Below, one piece after another: positions 7,229 through 15,369 of a stretch of DNA of 64,000 nucleotides (the first letter of the stretch is position 1; each line of letters begins with the position of its first letter). Made by a program: the position numbers and the translations under genes. The stretch is from the IMG/VR virus record IMGVR_UViG_3300013005_000033, positions 1 through 64,000 of that record; one strand, given 5' to 3'. The notes beneath the pieces were generated by a model. That model saw only the letters and a list, made by a program, of their open reading frames with translations, was not told the origin of the DNA and did not search any database. The stretch is from a virus.

Positions 7229-7921
7229 CTATATTTCAGAGGTTGGCGAATCAACCACACTTATCAGAAAACCTTCGCCAGAAAGCGGGAATCTTTTTGT
7301 CCAATCCACACCGCCGGATGACATCATTATCAACTTGAATTCAAGCCAATAACATCCCGGAAGACTGGTGTGGTTTCCGCTCCACTTGAAAACCAAGAAT
7401 GTATCGGTAAGTTCTGTTGTTACAGTTCCGTCTAATTGCATCAAATCGCTGAATACAGATTCTATCTCGGCTGGCTGGTCTCTGAATCTGAATATCTTAA
7501 GACCATCACCCTTAGACCAAGGTTGGGCGGTCGTTCCTTCATAACCTCTCTCCACAATGATGGACTTTGAGGATTCATCTATTGATGTGACGAGCATTTT
7601 TTCTGGGTTTCTTGGGCGATTCGTAGAAATCACATCGCCCACAAGAACACTGTTAAACCCGATGCTGTCGGCAAAAAGAATGTCAGTGTCGGTCGGAGAG
7701 ATGTTGGCCTTTAGCTTGGCATTGAACCACATGCTTGCCTCAAGAACCAAATTTTCGTCTGTCAAATCCACGACGCCATCACAGTCCGAAACGGCGACCT
7801 TGAAATAAGGCCTTCCGTCATGCCTCTTTATGCAAAGATCGGGGGTTCCAGGGCATCCACTAGAATCTTGACATCTATTCTGCGTAGGGTTGCAGCCAAC
7901 TCCCACTTCTGCGTTATACAT
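7229..7921 (-). CDS. putative tail/baseplate-type virion protein (230 aa)
   Basis: The mid-region contains ILFADSIGFNSVLVGDVIS and VERGYEGTTAQPWSKGD, a pattern (VxRGYxGTxAxxHxxGD) frequent in phage tail and fibre proteins. The rest is beta-rich; the N-terminus has four cysteines. GGAGG lies nine bases before the ATG, and a TATATAAT late-type element precedes that. The regions 7137-7229 and 7922-7965 hold no gene. Virion role is inference from the motif and promoter. Confidence 0.6.
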   Translation of the reverse strand: MYNAEVGVGCNPTQNRCQDSSGCPGTPDLCIKRHDGRPYFKVAVSDCDGVVDLTDENLVLEASMWFNAKLKANISPTDTDILFADSIGFNSVLVGDVISTNRPRNPEKMLVTSIDESSKSIIVERGYEGTTAQPWSKGDGLKIFRFRDQPAEIESVFSDLMQLDGTVTTELTDTFLVFKWSGNHTSLPGCYWLEFKLIMMSSGGVDWTKRFPLSGEGFLISVVDSPTSEI

Positions 7922-7939
7922 GCGGCAAAGCCTCCAAAA

Positions 7940-7947
7940 ATTATATA
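7940..7947 (-). promoter_or_regulatory. candidate late-type promoter (TATATAAT)
   Basis: Reading leftward, TATATAAT is followed by a GGAGG ribosome site and the ATG of the tail-type gene at 7921, a spacing that fits a -10 with a short leader. There is no clear -35. Confidence 0.4.
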
Positions 7948-7960
7948 CTGAAAATATGAT

Positions 7961-7990
7961 AAAAAACGGCAGGACCTAAGTCCTGCCGTT
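7961..7990 (-). terminator. rho-independent terminator after dCMP deaminase
   Basis: An 11-bp perfect stem (AACGGCAGGAC with its complement, 4-base loop) is followed on the minus strand by a T run. The deaminase stop codon lies in the loop region, so the terminator overlaps the end of the gene and separates it from the tail-type gene downstream. Confidence 0.8.
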
Positions 7991-8464
7991 CGAATGGGGG
8001 CAAAAATGTGAAAAATCACCTCCTTCAATGCCCTCCAATATGACACTTGCTAAATTAGCTATGCTCATGCTTATTTGCCAATCTTTTTCATCTACGCACT
8101 GACTGGATCTTGGGCCGTACACGACTCTGGTTATGCCAGAATGCGCTATCCTGAGCATACATCTGCTGCACGGGGGGCCAGTCACATAAATGGAACATCC
8201 ATCAAGATCCTTTCTGTCGGCAGTCCATAGACTATTTTCCTCGGCATGAAGAACATAAGAATATTTTGATGGTCTAGACCAATCTATTAGATTGTCATCT
8301 ATTTTTCTGCAACCGCCATTGTATCCTGTGCTTATTACCCTGCGGTGCTCATCTACAAGGACCGCTCCGTGTTGGGTTGAGGGGTCTTTGCTCCTCCTCG
8401 AGACAACATCTGCCATCTGGAGGAAATAAATGTCCCATTCGGGGACTTTTCTAGGTGCAAGCAT
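7976..8464 (-). CDS. deoxycytidylate (dCMP) deaminase
   Basis: The zinc-dependent deaminase motifs are complete: HAEEN (about residues 80-84) with the catalytic Glu, and PPCSRCM about 25 residues later. The opening WDIYFLQMADVVSRRSKDPSTQHGAV is typical of the phage dCMP deaminase family. It converts dCMP to dUMP, the substrate of ThyX at 47 kb, so the two act in one dTMP pathway. Length (162 residues) is normal. Confidence 0.93.
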   Translation of the reverse strand: MLAPRKVPEWDIYFLQMADVVSRRSKDPSTQHGAVLVDEHRRVISTGYNGGCRKIDDNLIDWSRPSKYSYVLHAEENSLWTADRKDLDGCSIYVTGPPCSRCMLRIAHSGITRVVYGPRSSQCVDEKDWQISMSIANLASVILEGIEGGDFSHFCPHSNGRT

Positions 8465-8496
8465 TTGAATATTTTAATGCTTGGATCTATCGCAAG

Positions 8497-8946
8497 TCAA
8501 GTCTTATTTTTAGACTTCTTGGATCTAATCTCTTCCTTTTTGGAGGGATCCTTTTTCTCGCTCTCCTTATCTCCATCAAGATCTTTGTTTTTGATGGGGG
8601 AATTGTCTTTTTTTTGCTTGTTGTCTTCTGCTTTCTGTCTCTTGGAACCATTTATGGCCCCAAGCCTCTTCAAGTCCTTTTCCAACTCCTCCACGGATCG
8701 AACGAAAACATCTATTGATTTGTTTTGAGGCGCGTTATCGCCCTTCTTTTTGCCGCTCTTCCTTTTTTTACGACGCTTTTTCTTGGCGAGCAGTTTCTTC
8801 TGTTGCCATTCCGGGGCGGTTGAATGGCTGTTTATTGAGGCCGAAGGAATAGGAGGCATAAGACCCAAGGCAGAAGCATTTCTTAGCCTCGTGGCGGGGC
8901 TGGACTCCCTGGCTATTATCCAATCGCAAAATTTGACAAAACTCAT
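8497..8946 (-). CDS. Lys-rich basic protein with capsid-targeting-like N-terminus
   Basis: It begins MSFVKFCDWIIARESS, resembling the M-x-F-x-(E/K)-(F/W)-(L/I) leader of other genes here. The remainder is strongly basic and low-complexity (AKKKRRKKRKSGKKKG and many KK/EK pairs). T4 internal proteins are likewise small and basic with a cleaved N-terminal targeting peptide, so this is a good candidate for a DNA-associated internal protein. There is no enzyme motif. Packaging is inference. Confidence 0.6.
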   Translation of the reverse strand: MSFVKFCDWIIARESSPATRLRNASALGLMPPIPSASINSHSTAPEWQQKKLLAKKKRRKKRKSGKKKGDNAPQNKSIDVFVRSVEELEKDLKRLGAINGSKRQKAEDNKQKKDNSPIKNKDLDGDKESEKKDPSKKEEIRSKKSKNKT

Positions 8947-8954
8947 GAAAATAT

Positions 8955-9137
8955 CTAGAGGAAAGACTCAAATTTTGAAACGCACAAAATCATCTCGGAT
9001 TCCAAAGACTCTATCGACTTGAACACTTCGGGAGCCGATTCCGGGTCTCTTTTTAATTTTTCTCTTAGAATTTTTGCCTTCATGCAAATTTCAGACATCA
9101 TCCCAAGCAAAACAGATCTTTTTTCTCTCTTTTTCAA
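8955..9137 (-). CDS. small helical protein (60 aa)
   Basis: Unrecognised, predicted almost all helical (ICMKAKILREKLKRDPES). The start is uncertain: TTG 9137 gives the full frame, while the internal ATGATG lacks a well-spaced ribosome site. Confidence 0.45.
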   Translation of the reverse strand: MKKREKRSVLLGMMSEICMKAKILREKLKRDPESAPEVFKSIESLESEMILCVSKFESFL

Positions 9138-9176
9138 TTATCTTATGCTCCCGTAAAACACTATTATAGTGGGAAA

Positions 9177-9482
9177 ATGAAGATAACAGACAGAGATCTG
9201 AAATTTACATCTGAATTTCTAGAGGAGCCCGTTCCGCAAGATCAATCTTGGCGGCTTAAATACTTTAAAACAAGTATAAGGAACGACTTCTTAAGGTATT
9301 TCATGACATTCGGAAATTCCATAAGGTTTCGCGAACATACAGGTTTTTGTTGCTCGGAACGATATGTAAAAAAGATGAAGAGCGACTTGCTCATTTTGGA
9401 GAAAAAATACGCCTCGGCAAAAAGAGAATTAGACTTTGAGCTTGTGGCGGAGATAGAAATGGGCATGCTGAAACTATCATAG
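9177..9482 (+). CDS. hypothetical protein (101 aa)
   Basis: Unrecognised rightward gene. It has a charged N-terminus, an aromatic-rich middle (RNDFLRYFMTFGNSIRF), a CC pair and a C-terminal coiled-coil-like helix (ILEKKYASAKRELDFELV). A TATAGT box lies about 12 bp before the ATG, which would leave almost no leader. Confidence 0.6.
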   Translation: MKITDRDLKFTSEFLEEPVPQDQSWRLKYFKTSIRNDFLRYFMTFGNSIRFREHTGFCCSERYVKKMKSDLLILEKKYASAKRELDFELVAEIEMGMLKLS

Positions 9483-9537
9483 AATGTGCCGGTTCTGGAT
9501 GAATGGGAATTCATGAGTATATGAAAGAGAAAGAGAG

Positions 9538-10188
9538 ATGCCCCGAGCAACAAATATTCAAATAAGAAGAGGCAGCTCCACAGAATGGGCCAACGAAAAT
9601 CCGGTACTCAATAGCGGCGAGCCAGGGTACGATAGTACGAAAAGTGCCCTGAAGATAGGAGATTCAGCAAACGAGTGGAGCAAGCTGCCCTCTGTTGTTC
9701 TGAGCGCCAATCCCGATCTCGCTTCCGGAAGCGCGCAATACAATGTGATATCGTTGAGATCTCAAATAGTAGATTTCAAGTCTGTCGGCGACACAACAAT
9801 ATTTACAGTGCCGGAAGGGCACATGTTTTTCATAGACAAAATGGAAGTCGTGACAACTTCCATATCGTCTCCAAACAGTGCTCCGCACATAAGATTTGGA
9901 AAATACGATTCTCTAAGCGAATTTTATGCCTCTTCCCAAGTGAGCTCCAACGCATTGGGAGAAAGACACATAATTGAGCACCCGCAAAACGGAATAACAG
10001 CGGGATCCGCAATAACCTTTGGGGTAACTGTGGCCTCTACCGCAGGATCTCATTATGGATGCGGAATAATTGTGGGGTTTCTTTTGATGGTGGAGACAAC
10101 AAACTCAAGCTCTAGCAGTTCAAGCAGCGGAGTTTATGGAGCAAATTACTTTAGAAGCGGCTCGAAAAAACTTGATCTGTCTTGGTGA
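9538..10188 (+). CDS. tail-fibre-type protein
   Basis: The first 55 residues match the repeated fibre/neck module: IQIRRGSSTEWANENPVLNS, GEPGYDSTKSALKIGD, NEWSKLP. After that come beta-rich segments, an SSSSSSSS linker and a Tyr/Phe-rich tip (GVYGANYFRSGSKKLDLSW). It lacks an identifiable receptor-binding domain. The same N-terminal module recurs at 53620, fused to the small array family. AAAGAGAG precedes the ATG. Confidence 0.75.
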   Translation: MPRATNIQIRRGSSTEWANENPVLNSGEPGYDSTKSALKIGDSANEWSKLPSVVLSANPDLASGSAQYNVISLRSQIVDFKSVGDTTIFTVPEGHMFFIDKMEVVTTSISSPNSAPHIRFGKYDSLSEFYASSQVSSNALGERHIIEHPQNGITAGSAITFGVTVASTAGSHYGCGIIVGFLLMVETTNSSSSSSSSGVYGANYFRSGSKKLDLSW

Positions 10189-10197
10189 GAGTTGAAT

Positions 10198-10608
10198 TCA
10201 GTCTATTAATACGCCATCTATTAATTCTAGATGAACCAAAAGCATTCCTGCAGAAAAATCTTGCGGAACAATTCTTCTTATATCTCCCAAAGTTCTTATC
10301 ACATGCCTTATGTCTTGTGAAATCATATGCTCGCTGGAGGAGGTGTCAAACTTTCCGCTTTTTGCCATGCAATCATACGCCTTGTCAACAGCTCGGCATA
10401 TGTCCATCCCAACGCAGAAATCTATGTATTTTGGAGAAAAAATGTCAAGGCCTTCTAGAATGGATTTGTCTTCAAAATATTTTTCAATATGAAGACGAGC
10501 CATGTCCCTAATTTCTTCGCCGTTTAAGGCCGGAGCGACTTCGCACACATCAACGGACTCATCACCCAATTCGTCCAATTCATCGTACTGGTCAAAACTG
10601 AAATTCAT
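10198..10608 (-). CDS. hypothetical acidic protein (136 aa)
   Basis: Unrecognised; an acidic N-terminus (FDQYDELDELGDES) is followed by a helical domain with scattered Cys and Met. A strong ribosome site (AAAGGAGG) precedes ATG 10608. It converges with the tail-fibre-type gene, 9 bp between stops. Confidence 0.65.
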   Translation of the reverse strand: MNFSFDQYDELDELGDESVDVCEVAPALNGEEIRDMARLHIEKYFEDKSILEGLDIFSPKYIDFCVGMDICRAVDKAYDCMAKSGKFDTSSSEHMISQDIRHVIRTLGDIRRIVPQDFSAGMLLVHLELIDGVLID

Positions 10609-10687
10609 TTAAGGCCTCCTTTGTTCCCACAAGATATCTAAAAAAAGAGACGCAGTCAATAGATACCCATAGAAATCTGGAGACGAG

Positions 10688-11164
10688 ATGAAAATGAAAA
10701 AAGTAGCCTTGGTCGTACTGCTTGCCGCATCAATTTCCGGATGCAATGTTTCGCCGCTGAGTCCTTCCAACAAGCCAAGAATTAAAAATAGCGGAGAAAT
10801 AGGAGACATAAAGAACAACCAGAACGGCATAATGGCGGAAATCATGAGCCTAAAGAACAAGCTTGATCTCGTCGCTAGGGATGTGGAAAACTTGCAGAAC
10901 GGACTGATCAACAGCAACAACAAGAATTTCGGCGTTCAAATATTTCAAGGCGACGGCGGCTTAGCCGTCGGCCTCTCTCTCTTAACGATACTTGCATTAT
11001 TAGTCATAAACTACAAGCTTAAATCGGAAAAGTACAAAAAAACCGCGGAACTATTCGGAAAACAAATAAGAGAATTGAAAAATCCCAGCATAGAAGATGA
11101 AATTTTCAAGGCAGCACTTGCAAACAAAGTTGAAAAGGATGTTTACAAAATACTGAAAAATTAG
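10688..11164 (+). CDS. lipoprotein with a second membrane segment, spanin-like layout
   Basis: A lipoprotein signal is clear: MKMKKVALVVLLAASISGC, with the lipobox ISGC. A coiled-coil-like stretch follows, then a transmembrane helix (LAVGLSLLTILALLVINY, about residues 96-113) and a charged helical tail. A lipobox plus a later transmembrane segment is the layout of unimolecular spanins, which fuse inner and outer membranes in phage lysis of Gram-negative hosts; but the 45-residue tail after the helix is longer than usual. A superinfection-exclusion lipoprotein is the alternative. GGAGACGAG precedes the ATG. Confidence 0.7.
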   Translation: MKMKKVALVVLLAASISGCNVSPLSPSNKPRIKNSGEIGDIKNNQNGIMAEIMSLKNKLDLVARDVENLQNGLINSNNKNFGVQIFQGDGGLAVGLSLLTILALLVINYKLKSEKYKKTAELFGKQIRELKNPSIEDEIFKAALANKVEKDVYKILKN

Positions 11165-11412
11165 TCCACATCATATCCTTGATGTATGTGCTTGAGAAGT
11201 GGATATCCGCAGCAATTGTCGCCCGAAGGAATAATTGAATCCCTAGATGCAGACTCAACATGCTTATCTATTTTTATCTTGGCATTATGTTGAAGTTTTT
11301 GGCAGTACCACTTGTTCTCGTCAAACTCGTCATTCCTTAAATAACGACATGTTTTGCTTTTGCTTGGGCTTCCAAGAAGACAAACGTCTATTAGATGCTT
11401 ATAACTTAACAT
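11161..11412 (-). CDS. Cys-rich hypothetical protein (83 aa)
   Basis: Six cysteines (CLLGSPSKSKTCRYL, WYCQKL, CCGYP) suggest a metal site or disulfides, but the spacing is not a standard zinc finger. It overlaps the end of the deformylase gene by 7 bp, so it is probably co-translated with it. Family not recognised. Confidence 0.6.
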   Translation of the reverse strand: MLSYKHLIDVCLLGSPSKSKTCRYLRNDEFDENKWYCQKLQHNAKIKIDKHVESASRDSIIPSGDNCCGYPLLKHIHQGYDVD

Positions 11413-11891
11413 GAAAGATAAATTCGCTTTCCTATGGAGTCTATCATCCTGTCTCTTCCAAAATTATGGTCTATCTCGTGCTGCAATATCACTGCGCAAA
11501 TTCCGGAAAAACTACTTTCAAAGTCTTCTATTCTTAGCTTATCCTCATCGCAAACCAGCCTTTTCCCCTTTACAATTACTTCGCCATACCTTTGAAGCCT
11601 GAAATGCATGCCTTTCAAAGACAAGCACCCTTCTATGGAGTCCGATTTAGCTCCTATGCCTTGATAATCGCAATCAATTAGGCAATCATACTTACGAAGC
11701 TTTTCTGGGTAGTTGGACCAATACACGAATAGCCTCCAAGGAATTCCGACTTGAGAGGCAGAAAGGCCCATCCCATCAAGTTCATCACACAAAATCTCCA
11801 TACCTTTTGCGGCAACATACAAATCTTTAAGATTTTGCAAAGGAGTGTGAGATTCCGGTTTTGGTATCTTATCAAGAGGAACTATTTCCAT
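11406..11891 (-). CDS. def: peptide deformylase
   Basis: All three deformylase motifs are present: GLSASQVG (residues 42-49), EGCLS (87-91, with the metal-binding Cys) and HEIDH (138-142). It removes the formyl group from nascent proteins using a divalent metal. At 161 residues it lacks the C-terminal extension of many bacterial enzymes, as in viral deformylases. It sits in one leftward run with bS21 and a ribbon-helix-helix protein, fitting a role in supporting heavy viral translation. Confidence 0.93.
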   Translation of the reverse strand: MEIVPLDKIPKPESHTPLQNLKDLYVAAKGMEILCDELDGMGLSASQVGIPWRLFVYWSNYPEKLRKYDCLIDCDYQGIGAKSDSIEGCLSLKGMHFRLQRYGEVIVKGKRLVCDEDKLRIEDFESSFSGICAVILQHEIDHNFGRDRMIDSIGKRIYLSC

Positions 11892-11892
11892 G

Positions 11893-12165
11893 TCAATTTG
11901 CCAAAGCTTTGGTTATCGCCTCAGACTTTTGATTCAACCATGCTCTCAGGGCCTCCGGATTGTCTTTTAACTGACCCGGAATCCTTAATATCACGGGAAT
12001 GTCATCAGAGTCATTCACAAGCAGCCCGAGATATTTGGAGACCAAATCCCTGATCACTTGTGATACATTTTTGTGACCAAGCTTTCTTGCCGAACTTTTA
12101 ATCTGTTCGTGCATCTCGGGATCAAGAGACAAACTTATAATTTTTATCTTGCTATCTTTGCTCAT
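11893..12165 (-). CDS. ribbon-helix-helix-like DNA-binding protein
   Basis: The N-terminal half reads as a strand (KIIISLSLDP-like: IKIISLSLDPEMHEQIK) followed by two helices with NVSQVIRDLVSKYLG, a CopG/Arc-type ribbon-helix-helix pattern. The rest (VILRIPGQLKDNPEALRAWL) could be an effector or dimer extension. It lies between deformylase and bS21, and could regulate this operon. AAAGG precedes ATG 12165. Fold assignment is by pattern only. Confidence 0.65.
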   Translation of the reverse strand: MSKDSKIKIISLSLDPEMHEQIKSSARKLGHKNVSQVIRDLVSKYLGLLVNDSDDIPVILRIPGQLKDNPEALRAWLNQKSEAITKALAN

Positions 12166-12174
12166 GATGCCTTT

Positions 12175-12417
12175 CTAAAAATGCGATCTGATTTTTTCTT
12201 TACGGCGCTCTATCTCAGATTCCTTTCTCTTTCGCTTCCTCTTTGCACTTGGACTTTCGTAGTACTGTCTCTCTTTATATTCCGAAAGTATTCCCAACTC
12301 GTTCACTTGTCTCTTGAAAATTGACAACATCGTCTTGAATGCCCTTTCACGCTCGTAGTACGAAGCATTCGGAGGCAGATCTTTCAATTCAACCCTAACT
12401 AAAGCTTTCCTAGCCAT
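12175..12417 (-). CDS. rpsU: ribosomal protein bS21
   Basis: The 80-residue protein has the bS21 layout: a short beta start, FKTMLSIFKRQVNELGILSE, YKERQYYESPSAKRKRKRKE and a basic end. bS21 sits near the anti-Shine-Dalgarno region of 16S rRNA and affects mRNA recruitment; virus-encoded bS21 is known from large phages, where ribosome takeover has been proposed. A short hairpin (12462-12480) lies upstream of the gene. It works with IF-3 and deformylase as a translation set. Confidence 0.88.
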   Translation of the reverse strand: MARKALVRVELKDLPPNASYYERERAFKTMLSIFKRQVNELGILSEYKERQYYESPSAKRKRKRKESEIERRKEKIRSHF

Positions 12418-12498
12418 TGTTCAACTCTAATTATTGACCGATGAAATGTTATAGTACGGAGCCAATGCGACGAGCATTGGGCATACAAAAACACACAA

Positions 12499-13635
12499 TC
12501 AGTCCCTTTGTACTTTAATAAATCTTGAACCCAACTTCTTGTTCTTGATTCTTCTGACCGAGTCGTAAGGAACTATCTCCTCAAACTCCGCAGAAGAAGG
12601 CCAAGAATCCCTATCCATCTTGCCGTATATCTTGTTCAACTTCACGATAAGATGATCTAATAGGTTTGAATTCCAAGAAGCCCTATCTCCACTCTCTATG
12701 ATAGCTCCAAATCCAAAAATATACTCCTTGGGAACCTTGTGTCCGCAAAGATCATTTAATTCGTAGTCCTTCAAACCGTTGAATTTAGCCCTCTCGTCAA
12801 AACAGACGAAGGGCGTCCTTGCTGCAATTGCGTATCTTGATATTCCACTGAACATGTCAACTACACAGCCAGTTGCCCTCATGGCCCCCAAGCACTTCAT
12901 TAGGTCTATGTCTTTAAGATGAAGGCAATCGTTCGTGAACTCAGCAGAAAGATCGTAAGAGAATATGTCGTTATAGACGACCGGAAAGAATTTATTCTTC
13001 AAAAGCCTGTCGATCAAATCCGTCCAAAACTCTTTCGGAACGGAAAGTTTAGCAAGCCCTCCAAATCTCCATGAAAAAATGGTTCTTGAAGGATATATGA
13101 AAACCTTAGATTCTCTCTGGGCGAGTACGCGGGCGGACTCAACGCCTAAAGATGCACTTGAGGGTATTGCAGGCAGATATGTTTTGACATGTTTAAGCCG
13201 TTCAAAGAATTCCTTTGTTATGCCATTATTGTAAAAAGGCAAAAGATCCTTGTCTGACATGACATCGTAAAAATACTGATTTAATGCCCTGTGGATCAGC
13301 GTAGCTACAGATGAGTTATTAGAAAATCCAGATGTCTCTGTTCTCAATTTGTCCAGGGAAGTCTCGTCTTCGACCTGCCAGTATTCGTCAACATAGGGAA
13401 ATAAACCCTCGTGCCCCGGCCATGAAGCAAGAATGAAATACTTGGAAGCCTTCAATTCATCTTTTATTCTTTTCAGCAAAAGAGAAGAAAGCACAAAAGA
13501 GGAGCGGTGATCGCCAAAGAACGGAAGAATTACTATGTTTTCCACAGATGTGGGCAAGTTTCTTTCTTTGAAGCGAACTCGGATAAGACCCGATTTTTCT
13601 GCGGACTTTTTGAGAAGGCTTTGCGTGTCAATCAT
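12499..13635 (-). CDS. GT-B-type glycosyltransferase-like protein
   Basis: The 378-residue protein opens with a Rossmann-like strand (NIVILPFFGDHRSSFVLSS) and has a C-terminal segment CVVDMFSGISRYAIAARTPF, resembling the sugar-nucleotide-binding half of GT9 (heptosyltransferase)-like enzymes. No HxE-type catalytic motif can be named. It overlaps the next upstream gene by 4 bp (ATGA), so the two probably act together on the same glycan. HldE at 46 kb could supply an ADP-heptose donor, but this link is inference. Confidence 0.6.
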   Translation of the reverse strand: MIDTQSLLKKSAEKSGLIRVRFKERNLPTSVENIVILPFFGDHRSSFVLSSLLLKRIKDELKASKYFILASWPGHEGLFPYVDEYWQVEDETSLDKLRTETSGFSNNSSVATLIHRALNQYFYDVMSDKDLLPFYNNGITKEFFERLKHVKTYLPAIPSSASLGVESARVLAQRESKVFIYPSRTIFSWRFGGLAKLSVPKEFWTDLIDRLLKNKFFPVVYNDIFSYDLSAEFTNDCLHLKDIDLMKCLGAMRATGCVVDMFSGISRYAIAARTPFVCFDERAKFNGLKDYELNDLCGHKVPKEYIFGFGAIIESGDRASWNSNLLDHLIVKLNKIYGKMDRDSWPSSAEFEEIVPYDSVRRIKNKKLGSRFIKVQRD

Positions 13636-14861
13636 TTGTCGCCCACCCTTTTTCTGTTGTCCTCTCTAAGCTTTGAAACAATAGACTCTTCCACCAAACC
13701 GATATGATCTTCAAAATCTCCCAATTCCATTTCCTCTATGCATTTCTTAACTATTTCCAAACCCTTGGCATTATCTTGATATACATTCAAATAGTGATTT
13801 ATTGACAGTTTTCTCGGGCCAAAATCACAAAGATTTCTTCTTATGCCTTCCTGCCCTTGTCCCCATATCTGTTCCGGGCTCTCAAAAAGCAAGTAGGGAA
13901 CGCCCATCATTCCGGAAAGTCTAGTGGACGCAGTCCAGAACTGGACAGTAAAACTGCACTGTTTGATGATCGCAAGGGTCGATTCCAGATTCTTGGATTC
14001 GTCCATCCTAGAAAAATCAACAACATCAGGAACGGGACAGGGCATAGTACTGACCTTCTCGCCGAGCCAAATAGGGTCATACCCCATGCCTCTCATAAGT
14101 TCTATCAAACCAACATAAAATTCAGGCTGCAGGTTCCTTCCGTAGCACTTTCTTGCCCTTGCGAAGATTCCCACGGGCTTTTTACCTAAATATTTCCTTA
14201 CGCTCTCGAGACAAGATTCATCGGGCGGAGGGATCCTTATTGCCCTCGGCTTCCAATAGGAAACATCTCCCGATATGGAAGGCATTATGTTTGAACTATG
14301 GCATTGGGGGCAAGTTTTCTTTTCGTACCTACCGTCCAAGAAAACAGTGTTGTAAAAAAGCTTACAATCAAAGCACTTGGCTGATATGAATATCCTGCCT
14401 AGGTAAGAGGATGGGACTACAACACCAAAGTTCTCCAAGGTCTTTTCTAGCCTATGCAAATTTTTTGAATCGTGATGGAATGCCCTTGCATACTCGCGAA
14501 GCCACATGTGTTCCGGCTTGACTGCCCAGAATTCATCAACAAGATGCCTGTAAAGGTATTCCCTGCCGTGCCATCCGACAACTATTTTGTACTTTCCCGG
14601 ATGATCCCTCATTATTCTTGGCAAACAATAAATGACCCCGGTGGTCTCGCAGCCGAACTCAGAAAAGCAACTTACAATTATGACTTGTCTAGGATCATTT
14701 GGTTTGGGCCTGTCGTTGAGCTTAAAGACATCAAATTTTATGTCTTCAATCCTCTCCTCTGCTATGAAGTCTTTTTGATCCCCAGGATTTCTTTTTGCGG
14801 TCTTTAAAAGTTTCAAGAGATTTTCCTTGTCATCTTCGCCATTCTCTTGCAAGAGGGGCAT
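13632..14861 (-). CDS. glycosyltransferase-like protein with zinc-ribbon insert
   Basis: This 409-residue protein has a GT-B-like outline: VIIVSCFSEFGCETTGVIYC near the start and KPVGIFARARKCYGRNL with CSFTVQFWTASTRLSGMMG in the second half. Between them a CFDC...CPQC pair forms a likely zinc ribbon, unusual for a sugar transferase. It is translationally coupled (ATGA) to the following glycosyltransferase-like gene. The substrate is unknown; the zinc ribbon might bind protein or nucleic acid. Confidence 0.6.
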   Translation of the reverse strand: MPLLQENGEDDKENLLKLLKTAKRNPGDQKDFIAEERIEDIKFDVFKLNDRPKPNDPRQVIIVSCFSEFGCETTGVIYCLPRIMRDHPGKYKIVVGWHGREYLYRHLVDEFWAVKPEHMWLREYARAFHHDSKNLHRLEKTLENFGVVVPSSYLGRIFISAKCFDCKLFYNTVFLDGRYEKKTCPQCHSSNIMPSISGDVSYWKPRAIRIPPPDESCLESVRKYLGKKPVGIFARARKCYGRNLQPEFYVGLIELMRGMGYDPIWLGEKVSTMPCPVPDVVDFSRMDESKNLESTLAIIKQCSFTVQFWTASTRLSGMMGVPYLLFESPEQIWGQGQEGIRRNLCDFGPRKLSINHYLNVYQDNAKGLEIVKKCIEEMELGDFEDHIGLVEESIVSKLREDNRKRVGDK

Positions 14862-14998
14862 CTAAAACGCCTTGGACGCCCACAATTAGAACAAGAATTA
14901 TTAATCTCCACTAAATGAGATAAATCTTTAGAAAAACCAGTGGACTCTTCAAACCACTTGCAATAACAGCACTTTATTATGAAATTATTCTGTGACAT
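14813..14998 (-). CDS. small multi-zinc-ribbon protein (61 aa)
   Basis: Three CxxC pairs (CCYCKW, CSNCGR, CPSCKR) in 61 residues indicate one or two zinc ribbons. It overlaps both neighbours. Small zinc-ribbon proteins may bind RNA, DNA or proteins; no partner is apparent. Confidence 0.65.
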   Translation of the reverse strand: MSQNNFIIKCCYCKWFEESTGFSKDLSHLVEINNSCSNCGRPRRFRCPSCKRMAKMTRKIS

Positions 14999-15368
14999 TC
15001 AACTTGGATATTTTGTGGGGTCTCTTCACGATTCCAGAATTGCTTATGGTCTCATCACCCATCCAGATGTGACAAAATCCAGAAGTTCTGTCCTTTCCTA
15101 GGGCCAGTATTCCATTCTGATCAAGCCCAACCACGACATGGGTTCCGAAATAACCCATAGGCATCTCGTTCCGATATTTATCAATCCACACCGGACCGCC
15201 CGAAACCTTTATGTAATCCCCGGGATGCAGAGTCCTCCAGTCGGAAACGGAAGATCTCCTAGGCCTTTTTTTCTTGACTTTGAAGGCAAATTTAGCGTCG
15301 CACTTTTTGCACTGCCTGAGTCTGGGCGCGCATTTTGTTCCGCAATTCGGACATGTTTTCAAAGGCAT
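14985..15368 (-). CDS. zinc-ribbon protein with small beta domain (127 aa)
   Basis: The N-terminus has two CxxC knuckles (CPNCGTKC and CKKCDAKF), then a basic linker (KVKKKRPRRSS) and a beta-rich domain (DYIKVSGGPVWID, GTHVVVGLDQNGILALG) that resembles an SH3-like barrel. Nucleic-acid or ribosome binding is plausible. AAGGAATAA precedes ATG 15368, directly after the DHH gene stop. Confidence 0.6.
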   Translation of the reverse strand: MPLKTCPNCGTKCAPRLRQCKKCDAKFAFKVKKKRPRRSSVSDWRTLHPGDYIKVSGGPVWIDKYRNEMPMGYFGTHVVVGLDQNGILALGKDRTSGFCHIWMGDETISNSGIVKRPHKISKLNVTE

Positions 15369-15369
15369 G

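Noticed and set aside
12462-12480. Hairpin between the glycosyltransferase gene and bS21 as a terminator
   Set aside because: The stem is only 7 bp and no T run follows in either direction.
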